Shown here: piece by piece, positions 36,293-44,648 of the stretch | How the letters are laid out: the number at the start of each line of letters is the position of its first letter | Numbering within the stretch: position 1 is the stretch's first letter | Source of the DNA: Duganella margarita | GTDB taxonomy: Bacteria; Pseudomonadota; Gammaproteobacteria; Burkholderiales; Burkholderiaceae_D | DNA: 64,000 bases | Direction: 5' to 3' | Assembly (NCBI RefSeq): GCF_009857535.1 | Contig: NZ_WWCS01000019.1 | Span: forward strand, 1 to 64,000 | The notes under the pieces: model-generated | Seen by the model: the letters and a program-made list of their open reading frames with translations, nothing else | What the model was told of the DNA's origin: nothing | Databases searched by the model: none | Program-made: the position numbers and the translations under genes

Positions 36293-38428
36293 TTGTTAAA
36301 ATATTTAGTTATTCCCGCCGCACTGCTGTGCGCCACCAGCGCACACGCCGACGAAGGGCAATGGCAGCCATACCAACTGCCGCAGCTGAAATCCGAACTC
36401 AAACGCATCGGCATCGCCATCCCGGCGGAAAAGCTGGCCGACCTGTCGAAACATCCGATGAGCGCCATCGTCTCGCTGGGCGGCTGCTCGGCGTCGTTCG
36501 TGTCGGACGCCGGCCTGGTGGTCACCAATCACCACTGCGCGTATGGCGCCATCCAGCGCAACTCGACGCCGGAACATAATTACATCGCCAACGGCTACCT
36601 GGCCAAGACCCGCGCCGACGAGCTGCCGGGCGGCCCGAATACGCTGGTGTACGTGACCGACAAGGTGGAGAATGTCACCGGCCGCGTGCTGAAGGACATC
36701 ACGCCGACCATGAGCGGCAAGGCGCGCAGTGAAGCGGTGGACAAGAACATCAAGGCCCTGATCGCCGAATGCGAGAGCGACAAGTTCTATCGCTGCTCGG
36801 TGCCGGCCTTCCATCGCGGCCTGGAATACTACCGCATCCGCCAGATGATGATACGCGACGTGCGCCTGGTGTACGCGCCGGCCAATTCGCTGGGCGACTT
36901 TGGCGGCGACATCGACAACTACGAGTGGCCGCGCCACGTGGGCGATTATTCGTTCCTGCGCGCCTACGTCGGCAAGGATGGCCGTCCGGCCGAACCGTCG
37001 CCGGACAACGTGCCGTATAAATCGAAGGACTTCCTGGTGGTGTCGGCCGCAGGCCTGAAGAACGGCGATCCGGTGCTGCTGGCCGGTTACCCTGGCCGCA
37101 CCAGCCGCTACAAGCTGCCGTCGGAAATCCGCTACGCGCGCGACGCCGCCTATCCGGCCAAGGCAGCCGAGATCCAGTCCGACCTGGACGTGATCGCCGC
37201 CTCCACCGAGAAGAGCGAAGCCAATGCGGTGCGCTACGCCAGCGTGGTCAAGAGCCTGAACAACGTGATGAAGAAAACGCGTGGCCTGATCGACGGCTTT
37301 GCGCGCAAGGACATCGCCGCCATCAAGGACGTGCAGGACGCCGAGTTCCGCGCCTGGTACGCCAAGCAGCCGAACAGCGACAAGAAGCTGCTGGCCGAAC
37401 TGGATGCGCTGATCGCCGCCGACATCGCGCTGAGCGACGAGGAATTCGGCTATAGCGTGGCCACCACCAGCGACCTGCTGAAAGCCGCCGCACCGCTGTA
37501 TCGCCTGGCGCAGGAAAGCGCCAAGCCGGATGCGGAACGTGAGCTGGGCTTCCAGCAGCGCGACCTGCCGTTCATCAAGGCGCGCCTGAACCGCCTGGAA
37601 CAGTCGTATGTGGGCAGCGTTGACCAGGCGCGCTTCGTCGCCGCCTTGCAGCGCTATGCCAAGCTGCCGAAGTCGATGCACGTCACCGGCCTGGATGCGC
37701 TGCTGCCGTCAGTGGATGCGGTGCCGGCCATGTACGCGCAATCGCAACTGGGCGATACGGCCGCGCGCCTGTCATGGGTTGGCAAGGACACCGCCGCCTT
37801 CGGCGCGTCCAATGACGCCTTCATCAAGCTGGCGGTGAAGACTGACCAGGTGTCGCAATCGCTGAAGGACCGCCGCAAGGAACTGGATGGCAATCTGGAA
37901 CGCGTGATCCCGCAGTACATGGCGGCAGTCATCGCGTGGAAGAAATCGCAGGGCAAACCAGTTTATCCTGACGCGAATTCGACGCTGCGCGTGACCTACG
38001 GCACCGTATCGCCGTACTCGCCGAAGGACGGCATCACCAAAGGTCCGTTCACCACCATCGAAGGCATCGTCGAGAAGAACACCGGCAAGGCGCCATTCGA
38101 CGCGCCGCAAAACCTGCTGGATGCGATCAAGGCGAAGCGTTACGGCCAGTTCAAGGATCCGGTCCTGGGCACGGTGCCGGTCGACTTCCTGACCAGCGCC
38201 GACACCACCGGCGGCAACTCCGGTTCGGCTGTGATGAACAAGAACGGCGAGCTGATTGGCCTGAACTTCGATTCCACCTACGAATCGATCACCAAGGACT
38301 GGTACTTTGACCGCGACATCACCCGCGCCATTCATCTGGATATCCGGTATATGCTGTGGGTGATGTCGGAAGTCGATCACGCCGACAACGTGCTCAAAGA
38401 AATGACCATCAAATATCCTAAAAAATGA
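36293..38428 (+). CDS. S46 family dipeptidyl peptidase (DPP7/DPP11-like)
   Basis: 711 residues with a signal peptide (cleavage after SAHA, about residue 19), so periplasmic. The chymotrypsin-like triad is visible: the His in TNHHC (about 81), the Asp in the GGDIDNYEWPRH block, and S643 in TTGGNSGSAV. It removes dipeptides from the N-terminus of peptides. The residue 18 positions after the catalytic Ser, which sets specificity (Gly in DPP7, Arg in DPP11), is S661 here. The gene starts with TTG at 36293, with AGGGG 7 nt upstream; the signal peptide begins at that codon and no nearby ATG fits. Its stop overlaps the pnuC start. Confidence 0.92.
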   Translation: MLKYLVIPAALLCATSAHADEGQWQPYQLPQLKSELKRIGIAIPAEKLADLSKHPMSAIVSLGGCSASFVSDAGLVVTNHHCAYGAIQRNSTPEHNYIANGYLAKTRADELPGGPNTLVYVTDKVENVTGRVLKDITPTMSGKARSEAVDKNIKALIAECESDKFYRCSVPAFHRGLEYYRIRQMMIRDVRLVYAPANSLGDFGGDIDNYEWPRHVGDYSFLRAYVGKDGRPAEPSPDNVPYKSKDFLVVSAAGLKNGDPVLLAGYPGRTSRYKLPSEIRYARDAAYPAKAAEIQSDLDVIAASTEKSEANAVRYASVVKSLNNVMKKTRGLIDGFARKDIAAIKDVQDAEFRAWYAKQPNSDKKLLAELDALIAADIALSDEEFGYSVATTSDLLKAAAPLYRLAQESAKPDAERELGFQQRDLPFIKARLNRLEQSYVGSVDQARFVAALQRYAKLPKSMHVTGLDALLPSVDAVPAMYAQSQLGDTAARLSWVGKDTAAFGASNDAFIKLAVKTDQVSQSLKDRRKELDGNLERVIPQYMAAVIAWKKSQGKPVYPDANSTLRVTYGTVSPYSPKDGITKGPFTTIEGIVEKNTGKAPFDAPQNLLDAIKAKRYGQFKDPVLGTVPVDFLTSADTTGGNSGSAVMNKNGELIGLNFDSTYESITKDWYFDRDITRAIHLDIRYMLWVMSEVDHADNVLKEMTIKYPKK

Positions 38429-39069
38429 ACGTACTGACGCTCCTGCTGGGTTACGCGAATATGCCGCTGCACCTGGCAGTATTTGCCACGACCCCGCTGG
38501 AGCTGTTGTCGTTCCTGCTGTCGGTGGCCACGGTGTGGCTGAACATCCGCCAGAGCCATTGGGGCTGGCTGTTCGCCATCATTTCCTCGGCCACCTATGG
38601 CCTGGTGTTTTACGGTTCGCGGTTGTATGGCGACATGGGCTTGCAGCTGGTGTTCATCGCAGTGTCGGTATTCGGCTGGTATCAGTGGCTGCACGGCGAT
38701 GACAGCCACGACAAGCTGCCGGTGACGGCGCTGTCGGCGCGCGGCCGCTGGCTGGCCGCAGGCGCCTGGCTGGCCGGCTTTGTGCTGCTGGCGTGGTTCC
38801 TCAAGTCCTATACCGATACCGACGTGCCGAACTCGGACGCCTTCCTGACGGCCGGTTCGCTGGTCGGCCAGCTGCTGCTGTCGCGCAAGAAGATCGAGAA
38901 CTGGCATGTGTGGATCATTGTCGATGTGCTGTACGTCGGGCTGTATCTGCACAAGCACCTAATGCTGACGGCGATCCTGTACGCCATCTTCGTTGGCATG
39001 GCGGTAATCGGCCTGCGCACCTGGAGCGGTGACACGCATACGGGCGGCCGCCGTCTGGCAATGGAATGA
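38425..39069 (+). CDS. pnuC: PnuC-family vitamin permease (nicotinamide riboside or thiamine)
   Basis: 214 residues with about seven transmembrane helices in the PnuC (SWEET-like) fold; SVATVWLNIRQSHWGWLFAIISS and FGWYQWLHGDD are the family blocks. PnuC proteins facilitate uptake of nicotinamide riboside and related branches take thiamine (PnuT) or riboflavin, with trapping by a kinase. It overlaps the S46 peptidase and the downstream kinase by 4 bp each (ATGA). The convergent neighbour is a TonB receptor under a TPP riboswitch, which raises the thiamine option. I keep the symbol as the family name only. Confidence 0.85.
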   Translation: MNVLTLLLGYANMPLHLAVFATTPLELLSFLLSVATVWLNIRQSHWGWLFAIISSATYGLVFYGSRLYGDMGLQLVFIAVSVFGWYQWLHGDDSHDKLPVTALSARGRWLAAGAWLAGFVLLAWFLKSYTDTDVPNSDAFLTAGSLVGQLLLSRKKIENWHVWIIVDVLYVGLYLHKHLMLTAILYAIFVGMAVIGLRTWSGDTHTGGRRLAME

Positions 39070-39587
39070 AACCGCTGCGCATCGCGATTCTCGGCACGGC
39101 GTCGTCTGGCAAAAGCACGCTGGCCGAAGCGCTGGCGCGTCGCTTCGATACCGTCTGGGTGCCGGAATATTTGCGCGAGTTTGTCGATGTGGCGCAGCGT
39201 ATTCCGGTGGAGGCGGACCAGATCCACATAGCACGCACGCAGCGTGCGCGTGAGGACGAGGCAGCGCCGCGCGCGCGACGCTTCCTGTTCTGCGACACCA
39301 CGCCGCTGATGACGGCTGTCTACAGCCGCCATTACTTCGGTGGCATTGACGCCGAACTGGCCGTGCTGGCGGACGCGCACCGGCGCGATTACGATCTCAC
39401 CCTGCTGACGGCGGCGGACATCCCGTGGGTGGCCGACGGTCTGCAGCGGGAAAACGAGGAAGTCAGCATCACGATCAACCGCATGCTGCATGAGGAACTG
39501 GCGGCACGTGGAATTGCCTACGTGCCGGTGGGCGGTGATGCTGATCAGCGCATCGTCCAGGCGGCGAACGCGCTCGCCGCCATCTGA
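39066..39587 (+). CDS. NadR-type P-loop kinase (ribosylnicotinamide-kinase-like)
   Basis: 173 residues. The Walker A loop GTASSGKST is at residues 10-18, and the pattern (WVPEYLREFVD, FCDTTPLMTAVYSRHYFG, DLTLLTAADIPWVADGLQRE) matches the kinase domain at the C-terminus of NadR (AAA_28). It lacks the helix-turn-helix and the NMN adenylyltransferase domain of full NadR. Coupled to the PnuC-family permease, it would phosphorylate the imported vitamin and trap it. Whether the substrate is nicotinamide riboside or thiamine is open. Confidence 0.85.
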   Translation: MKPLRIAILGTASSGKSTLAEALARRFDTVWVPEYLREFVDVAQRIPVEADQIHIARTQRAREDEAAPRARRFLFCDTTPLMTAVYSRHYFGGIDAELAVLADAHRRDYDLTLLTAADIPWVADGLQRENEEVSITINRMLHEELAARGIAYVPVGGDADQRIVQAANALAAI

Positions 39588-39591
39588 CCCG

Positions 39592-39670
39592 CGTCGTTCC
39601 CGCGCAAGCGGGAACCCATACTGAGCACGCTCTTACGCGCCGTATGGATTCCGGCCTACACCGGAATGAC
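39592..39670. repeat. REP-like paired hairpin, copy 2
   Basis: CGTCGTTCCCGCG-caag-CGGGAAC-CCAT and, after a 24-bp spacer, ATGGATTCCGG-cctaca-CCGGAATGAC form two opposed hairpins between the kinase and the convergent TonB receptor. Similar in sequence and layout to the copies at 20391 and 56002. Confidence 0.85.
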
Positions 39671-39673
39671 AAA

Positions 39674-41806
39674 TCAGAGGTCGAAGGTGGCCGACACCCG
39701 CAAGGTGCGCGAGGCGCCCGGCATCAGATAGCCGCCAAGGTCCGGCGTCACGTCACGCCAGTAGAACTTGTCGAACACATTGGCGATACCGGCGCGGAAG
39801 GTGGTGCCGATATTGCCGATGCGGGTGGCGTACGATCCGGTCAGGTTGACCACATGGTAGCTCGGCACGAACACCGAGTTGGCGGCGTCGAACGCTTTCT
39901 TGCCCGAGTACTGCCAGTTGGCGCCGACCTTCAGGCCCTGCACCTGCGGCACGGCGTAATCCGCATACACCGATGATTTGAACGCGGCGACGTCGGTCAC
40001 GCGCTTGCCGTCCAGCTCCACCGAACCGGTGCCGCTTTGCTGTGTGTTCAGCGCGGTGGCCGATACGCCGACCGTCAGGTCGCGCGATGCGCGGCCGTTT
40101 AGTGCTACTTCCAGGCCGCGGTTCTGCGCTTCACCGTTGCGCACGTAGAAATTGGCCGCGTCGGTGTATTCCAGGCCTTTGCGGATCTGGAACAGCGCCA
40201 CGCTGGCGCTCAGGTCCTGGCGGATGTCGGCCTTGATGCCCACTTCCACCTGTTTCGATTTGCCCGGTTCCAGCGCGCGGTGCTCGTTCCCGGTGCCCAT
40301 CGGCGCCACGCCGCCATGTTCCAGGCCCTGCGCGTAGGAGACGTAAGTCGCCACGTTGGGACGCACGTTGTACACCAGCGCCACATTCGGCAGCCAGAAG
40401 CCGATGTCGGTATGGGCGTACGGCAGCACGGCGCCGTCATCGTCGAGGCCGACGTATTCGTCGCGCTTCAACTTCACGTAGCGCGCGCCGGCGTGCAGCT
40501 TGAGTCGTTCATTCAGACTGACGATGTCCTGCGCGAACAGCGCGCGTTCGTTGTCGCGGCGGCGCTCCGAGACCGGGCCGCTGGTGCCCGGCGCCGGCGC
40601 CACCACCACCGGATGATAGATGTTGCTGACGCCGGACAGGTCGTACAGGTAGTCGCCCCATTTTTCGCTGTTCTTGAAGAACGATGCGCCGCCGGTGAAG
40701 TCATGCTTGATCGCGCCGGTGGCAAAGCGCCCTTGCAGCAAGGCCTGCGCCGTCAGCGGCGATTTCTTTTCGCCCAGGCTGATGTAGTTGTAGACGTCGT
40801 AATCGCCATTGCCGCAGAAACCGGGATACAGGTCCTGCGCGCCGCAGCCGTAAGGGAAGGCGGTGTAGTCGTCGCGCTTGAAGTGATGCTGGTTGGCGCT
40901 GATGGTGGCGTTCCAGTCCGGCGAGAACTTGTACTCGAAGCGCGCGCCGACGTTGCTGCTGGTGGTTTCCACCGGCCGGCTCCACGGCTGGTCGTTGAGC
41001 AGCTGGTCGGCCGGCACATTCGGCAGCGTCAGGTTGTTCAGCAGCTGGTAGCCAGGCGCGGTGACCTGGGATTTGCGCTGGTAGTCGGCGTCGATTTGCA
41101 GCAGCGCCTGCGGCGAGATGCGCCAGTCGAAGGCGGCCGAGACGAACTTGCGGTTGCCGTCGGCGCCCTTGATGTAGGAACGCAGGCGCTCGGCGGCGGC
41201 GTTGATGCGGTAGCCGAAGTCGGTGTTGTCGAAGCGGCCGCCCAGGTCGACCGCGCCATACAGGTTGCCGCGTTCGCGTTCTTCCAGCACCACGGTGCGC
41301 AGCGGCGTGTCGGTCGGGCGCTTGGTGACGTAGTTGACGATGCCGCCCGGCGCGGACACGCCGGCCTGCAGGCCGGACAGGCCTTTCAGCACCTCCAGCC
41401 GTTCCTTGTTCTCCAGCGGGATCTGGGTGTCGCCGGTGATGGCCATGCCATCCTTGCGGTAGCTCGATTCGTTATCCAGCTTGAAGCCGCGGATCGAGAA
41501 CTGCTCGGCGTAGCCGACCGCGTTGTAGGCGTCGCTCAGGCTGGCGTCGTAGCGGGCGGCGTCGGTGGTCGAGCGGATTTGCAGGTCCAGCATCTGCTGC
41601 GCGGTCAGCACGCTGACCGAGGCCGGCGTCTCCAGCAGCGGCGCGTTGGCGAAGCCGGCCACGCTGGCGCTGGTGGCGCGCGTCTTGGCGGCGCTGACCA
41701 CCACTTCCTGCATGGTCTGGTCGGGATCTTCGGCGCGCACGGCGCTGGAAGTCATCTGTAAAACCGCCAAGGCGATGGCGGACACTGCGAAGTTTGGTGT
41801 TGACAT
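39674..41806 (-). CDS. TonB-dependent receptor under TPP-riboswitch control (probable thiamine receptor)
   Basis: 710 residues: signal peptide (cleavage near SAVRA-E, about 25), a short TonB-box-like EVVVSAA segment, a plug domain (about 55-165) and a 22-strand barrel ending in RVSATFDL. By sequence alone it resembles ferrichrome/coprogen-type siderophore receptors. However, the 5' leader contains a complete thi-box, so expression should fall when thiamine pyrophosphate is plentiful; uptake of thiamine or a derivative is therefore the better call. The binding site AGAGAG before the ATG can be hidden by a 7-bp stem. It is convergent with the PnuC-family/kinase operon. Confidence 0.9.
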   Translation of the reverse strand: MSTPNFAVSAIALAVLQMTSSAVRAEDPDQTMQEVVVSAAKTRATSASVAGFANAPLLETPASVSVLTAQQMLDLQIRSTTDAARYDASLSDAYNAVGYAEQFSIRGFKLDNESSYRKDGMAITGDTQIPLENKERLEVLKGLSGLQAGVSAPGGIVNYVTKRPTDTPLRTVVLEERERGNLYGAVDLGGRFDNTDFGYRINAAAERLRSYIKGADGNRKFVSAAFDWRISPQALLQIDADYQRKSQVTAPGYQLLNNLTLPNVPADQLLNDQPWSRPVETTSSNVGARFEYKFSPDWNATISANQHHFKRDDYTAFPYGCGAQDLYPGFCGNGDYDVYNYISLGEKKSPLTAQALLQGRFATGAIKHDFTGGASFFKNSEKWGDYLYDLSGVSNIYHPVVVAPAPGTSGPVSERRRDNERALFAQDIVSLNERLKLHAGARYVKLKRDEYVGLDDDGAVLPYAHTDIGFWLPNVALVYNVRPNVATYVSYAQGLEHGGVAPMGTGNEHRALEPGKSKQVEVGIKADIRQDLSASVALFQIRKGLEYTDAANFYVRNGEAQNRGLEVALNGRASRDLTVGVSATALNTQQSGTGSVELDGKRVTDVAAFKSSVYADYAVPQVQGLKVGANWQYSGKKAFDAANSVFVPSYHVVNLTGSYATRIGNIGTTFRAGIANVFDKFYWRDVTPDLGGYLMPGASRTLRVSATFDL

Positions 41807-41810
41807 ATTT

Positions 41811-41849
41811 GCTCTCTGCTTGTCTCGGCTGGGGGCCGGCGAAGAGAGC
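41811..41849 (-). promoter_or_regulatory. Shine-Dalgarno-sequestering hairpin of the TPP riboswitch platform
   Basis: On the minus strand GCTCTCT (41849-41843) can pair over 7 bp with AGAGAGC (41817-41811), which is the ribosome binding site 4 nt before the receptor ATG. An inner CGGC/GCCG pairing stabilises the loop. This fits riboswitch control of translation initiation. Confidence 0.55.
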
Positions 41850-41883
41850 CATCAAAGGAGGGAGATCCGACTTTTGCGCTTTC

Positions 41884-41959
41884 CTTCGCTGGCATTATCC
41901 AGATCAGGTACGAAGGGTATCTCTCACCCGGAAACAATGTTCCAGGACCCCTAGCGAAG
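41884..41959 (-). promoter_or_regulatory. TPP riboswitch (thi-box) aptamer
   Basis: Read on the minus strand: a perfect 7-bp P1 stem (CTTCGCT at 41959-41953 with AGCGAAG at 41890-41884), a P2 pairing CCTGG/CCGGG, the conserved TGAGA, ACCC, and the diagnostic ACCTGATCTGGATAATGCCA segment. These are the universally conserved TPP-binding elements. It lies 78 nt upstream of the receptor start codon. The aptamer is short, with a minimal P3 arm. Confidence 0.97.
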
Positions 41960-42070
41960 CGGCGAGTGTATCACAGTTCCAGTTCACATTTGACATCTCG
42001 TGCGCCACGTTTCGCACGCCGTCGCTACACTGCCAACTTGCGCCGCTGGGCGGAAGTGGAAGGGGTTGGA

Positions 42071-42580
42071 ATGAAGCAGTCGTATCAAGAGGGGAGCTGG
42101 TTTGCCGTGCCATTGCTGGACGGCGGCTATGGATGGGGTCTGGTGGCGCGGCTGTCGCCGGGCAGTAAAATCATGCTGGCCTATCTGTTCGGCCCCAAGC
42201 TGCCGCGCTTCCCGTCGCTGGAAGAACTGAACACGCTGCGCCCGCAGGACGCCGTCAAGGTGCTGCGTTGCGGCGACATGGCGCTGGCCAGCGGCCACTG
42301 GCGCGTGCTGGGCGATATCGATGCGTGGGAACCTTCCATGTGGCCGGTGCCGCAATTCCTGCGCCGCGCCGATGCGCTCAAGCGCGCCTGGCGCGTGACC
42401 TATGCGGATGCGGATCCGAGCCGCTCGGAACGTGAGGAGTCCGTACCTTACGATACACAAGGGCTGGATATCGATTCGCTGTACGGTTACGGCTCGGCCG
42501 AGCTATTGCTGACCAAATTGCTGGAAGCGCCGGATCATCCGATTAACCGGCAGGCGGCGCAGCAGACCCCGAACAGCTGA
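42071..42580 (+). CDS. Imm26-like protein
   Basis: 169 residues, no signal peptide. The N-terminal half (EGSWFAVPLLDGGYGWGLVARL, then LAYLFGP) resembles the Imm26 family, which are immunity proteins of polymorphic toxin systems but also occur alone. No toxin gene with a matching cluster is adjacent, so its role here is open. The ATG at 42071 was chosen because the upstream in-frame part has no family similarity and overlaps the riboswitch promoter side. Its last 38 bp overlap the convergent exported protein gene. Confidence 0.6.
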   Translation: MKQSYQEGSWFAVPLLDGGYGWGLVARLSPGSKIMLAYLFGPKLPRFPSLEELNTLRPQDAVKVLRCGDMALASGHWRVLGDIDAWEPSMWPVPQFLRRADALKRAWRVTYADADPSRSEREESVPYDTQGLDIDSLYGYGSAELLLTKLLEAPDHPINRQAAQQTPNS

Positions 42581-43268
42581 CATTCCACGCTGCGTACTCG
42601 CCGCGGCTCTTGCGCACCGCGACCCGCACCTGCGTGTCGCGGTCGCTGTCGAACACCATGCCTACCATGGCTGGCGCGCCGTTGGACGGCGGCGCCGGCT
42701 CGATGGCGCTCAGGCGGAAAGTCAGCGCGCGTTGGCGCGCGCAGCCGGAGTTGCCGGCAAATAGCAGCCGCGCCCGCGCCAGTAGTGCGCGGTGCTGCCA
42801 GATCAGCGCCTTGACGTCGTCCGGATGCACGGCCGGGTCCATGCGCGTGGTGTATTGCGCGGCGGTGCAGATCACCTTCGGCGTGGCCAGCCACACATAC
42901 CATTCCGGCGCGGCGGCGGACGGCGTCCAGCGCTGGTCCTGCGGCGCGTTGGGATTGTAGATGTAGCTGGTGCGCACCTGCCGGCACAGGTCCGGCGTGA
43001 AGTGACGCGGCGACGAATCGACGCGCGCGATCACCTGCCACGGTTCCTTTCCGCGCCGCTGGATGTCGAACGCCGGCGCAAACAGCGACGGCCCGCCACT
43101 GACACGGGCCGGCACCTGCAGGCGATAGTATTCCTCGAACGAGCGGCGCTCCTCGTCGGTGGGCTCGCGCAACTGCACGGAGGGCGGCGCCTTCGGCCTG
43201 GCGGCCGGCGCGGCGGCCCAGGCGCTGGCGGTCAGCGCCAGCGCGGCGGCAAACAGGAGGCGCCGCAT
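42543..43268 (-). CDS. Exported hypothetical protein coupled to envZ
   Basis: 241 residues with a signal peptide (MRRLLFAAALALTASAWAAAP). The mature part has a Pro/Arg-rich start and four cysteines near C-terminal conserved blocks (DLCRQVRTSYIYNP, PKVICTAAQ, GCARQR, NVSCSG), which may form disulfides in the periplasm. I do not recognise a family. The start shares one base with the envZ stop (TGATG), so it is translated with the osmosensor pair; a periplasmic role linked to it is inferred. Confidence 0.75.
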   Translation of the reverse strand: MRRLLFAAALALTASAWAAAPAARPKAPPSVQLREPTDEERRSFEEYYRLQVPARVSGGPSLFAPAFDIQRRGKEPWQVIARVDSSPRHFTPDLCRQVRTSYIYNPNAPQDQRWTPSAAAPEWYVWLATPKVICTAAQYTTRMDPAVHPDDVKALIWQHRALLARARLLFAGNSGCARQRALTFRLSAIEPAPPSNGAPAMVGMVFDSDRDTQVRVAVRKSRGEYAAWNVSCSGSAAPPAG

Positions 43269-44635
43269 CACAGCGCCTTCATCACGATCTGGATCTGCAA
43301 GCCGCCGCCTTCGCGGTTGCGCACCAGCAGTTCGGCGCCGTGGCGCATGATCACGCGGTCGACGATGGCCAGCCCCAGGCCGGCGCCATTGGCCTGGCCG
43401 CGCGCGGCGTCGAGCCGGGTGAAGGGCTTGAGCAGCTGCTCGATCTGGTCGGGCGGCACCCCTGGGCCGTGGTCCTGCACCTCGATCGTCAGCCGCTTGG
43501 CGGCGTGCATGCCCTTGACGCTGCACTTGATGTCGATTTCCGTGTAGTCGGCATCCGCCGTGCGGCCGTAGCGGCGGGCGTTTTCGATCAGGTTGTTGAT
43601 CACGCGCTTGATGTCGGTGGCGTTGCCCATCGCATGGGCGTCGGGCACGATGTCGGTGTTGATGCGCACGTCCGGCAGGCGCGAGACTTCATGCGCGGTG
43701 TCGGTCAGCAGTTCGCTGATGTCGACGTTGACGAAGCTGGACGCCTCGGTGGGCTTGGCGTAGTCGAGGAACTGGCCGATGATGGCGTCCATCTGGGCGA
43801 TGTCGGACTGCATGCCTTCACGCGCCTCGGTCGACAGATTGGCCATTTCCAGTTCCAGCTGCATGCGCGCCAGCGGCGTGCGCAGGTCGTGCGAAATGCC
43901 GGCCAGGATCACGGCGCGATCCGATTCCACCTGCTGCAAATCGGTGACCATCTGGTTGAAGCTGCGGTTGGCCTCCATGATCTCGGCCGGGCCTTTTTCC
44001 GGCAGCGGCGCAGGGCGCTTGCCCTGGGCGAAGTCGCGCGTGGCCTGGGTCAGGCGGCGCAGCGGCAGGTTGATCAGGCTGGAGATGAAGGCGGCGCCCA
44101 GCAGCGACACCACCGACACCACGCTGGCCCAGCCCAGCCACTGGATGCCGGTCAGGCCGCGGATGCGTTCGCGCTCCAGCATCAGCCAGTACTGGTCGTC
44201 GTCGATCTTGAAGCTGACCCAGAAGCCGGAGACGCCGTTCACCTTGGACGAGAAGCGGGTGTCCTGTCCCAGCTTGGCGCGCACCAGCTGCTCGATGTCC
44301 GGCATCAGCGCGTTGTTGGCCGGCGGCGCCACCTGGTCGTCCTCTTCCAGCGTGAACACGCGGATGCCCTCGTTGGCCACCAGGTCGAACAGCAGCTCGC
44401 GCCGCAGTTCGGGCGCGGCGTGGGTCAGCGCGGCGTGGGTGATGGTGACCACCGAGATCACCTGGGCGGAAATCTGCTGCACCTGCGGCTCGTGCTGCAC
44501 CACGCTGATCATGCCCACCCAGGCCGTCATGCTGGTGGTGGTGAGGGCGCCGAGCAAAAAGAAGGTGCGCCAGAATAAGCCGCTTTTCAGGCTGGCCAGG
44601 CGGAGCGGGAACGGGAACTTCAGCAGCGACTTCAT
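43268..44635 (-). CDS. envZ: Osmolarity sensor histidine kinase EnvZ
   Basis: 455 residues. Transmembrane helices at about 24-45 and 168-188 bound a periplasmic domain; HAMP, HisKA with H249 (AGISHDLRTPLARMQLELEM) and HATPase (NNLIENARRYG, DHGPGVP, GAGLGLAIV) follow. The H-box closely matches E. coli EnvZ. It phosphorylates and dephosphorylates OmpR in response to osmolarity and pH. It lies 13 bp after ompR and is followed by a one-base-overlapping exported protein gene. Confidence 0.94.
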   Translation of the reverse strand: MKSLLKFPFPLRLASLKSGLFWRTFFLLGALTTTSMTAWVGMISVVQHEPQVQQISAQVISVVTITHAALTHAAPELRRELLFDLVANEGIRVFTLEEDDQVAPPANNALMPDIEQLVRAKLGQDTRFSSKVNGVSGFWVSFKIDDDQYWLMLERERIRGLTGIQWLGWASVVSVVSLLGAAFISSLINLPLRRLTQATRDFAQGKRPAPLPEKGPAEIMEANRSFNQMVTDLQQVESDRAVILAGISHDLRTPLARMQLELEMANLSTEAREGMQSDIAQMDAIIGQFLDYAKPTEASSFVNVDISELLTDTAHEVSRLPDVRINTDIVPDAHAMGNATDIKRVINNLIENARRYGRTADADYTEIDIKCSVKGMHAAKRLTIEVQDHGPGVPPDQIEQLLKPFTRLDAARGQANGAGLGLAIVDRVIMRHGAELLVRNREGGGLQIQIVMKAL

Positions 44636-44648
44636 AGGCGTCCGCAGA

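Noticed and set aside
39674-41806. Ferric siderophore receptor as the function of the TonB-dependent receptor
   Set aside because: Sequence resemblance alone suggests it, but the complete TPP riboswitch in the leader points to thiamine. No Fur box was recognised in the upstream region by eye.
41966-42070. Longer N-terminus for the Imm26-like protein
   Set aside because: The extra 35 residues are Arg-rich, have no family similarity, and start close to the riboswitch promoter; the ATG at 42071 fits better.
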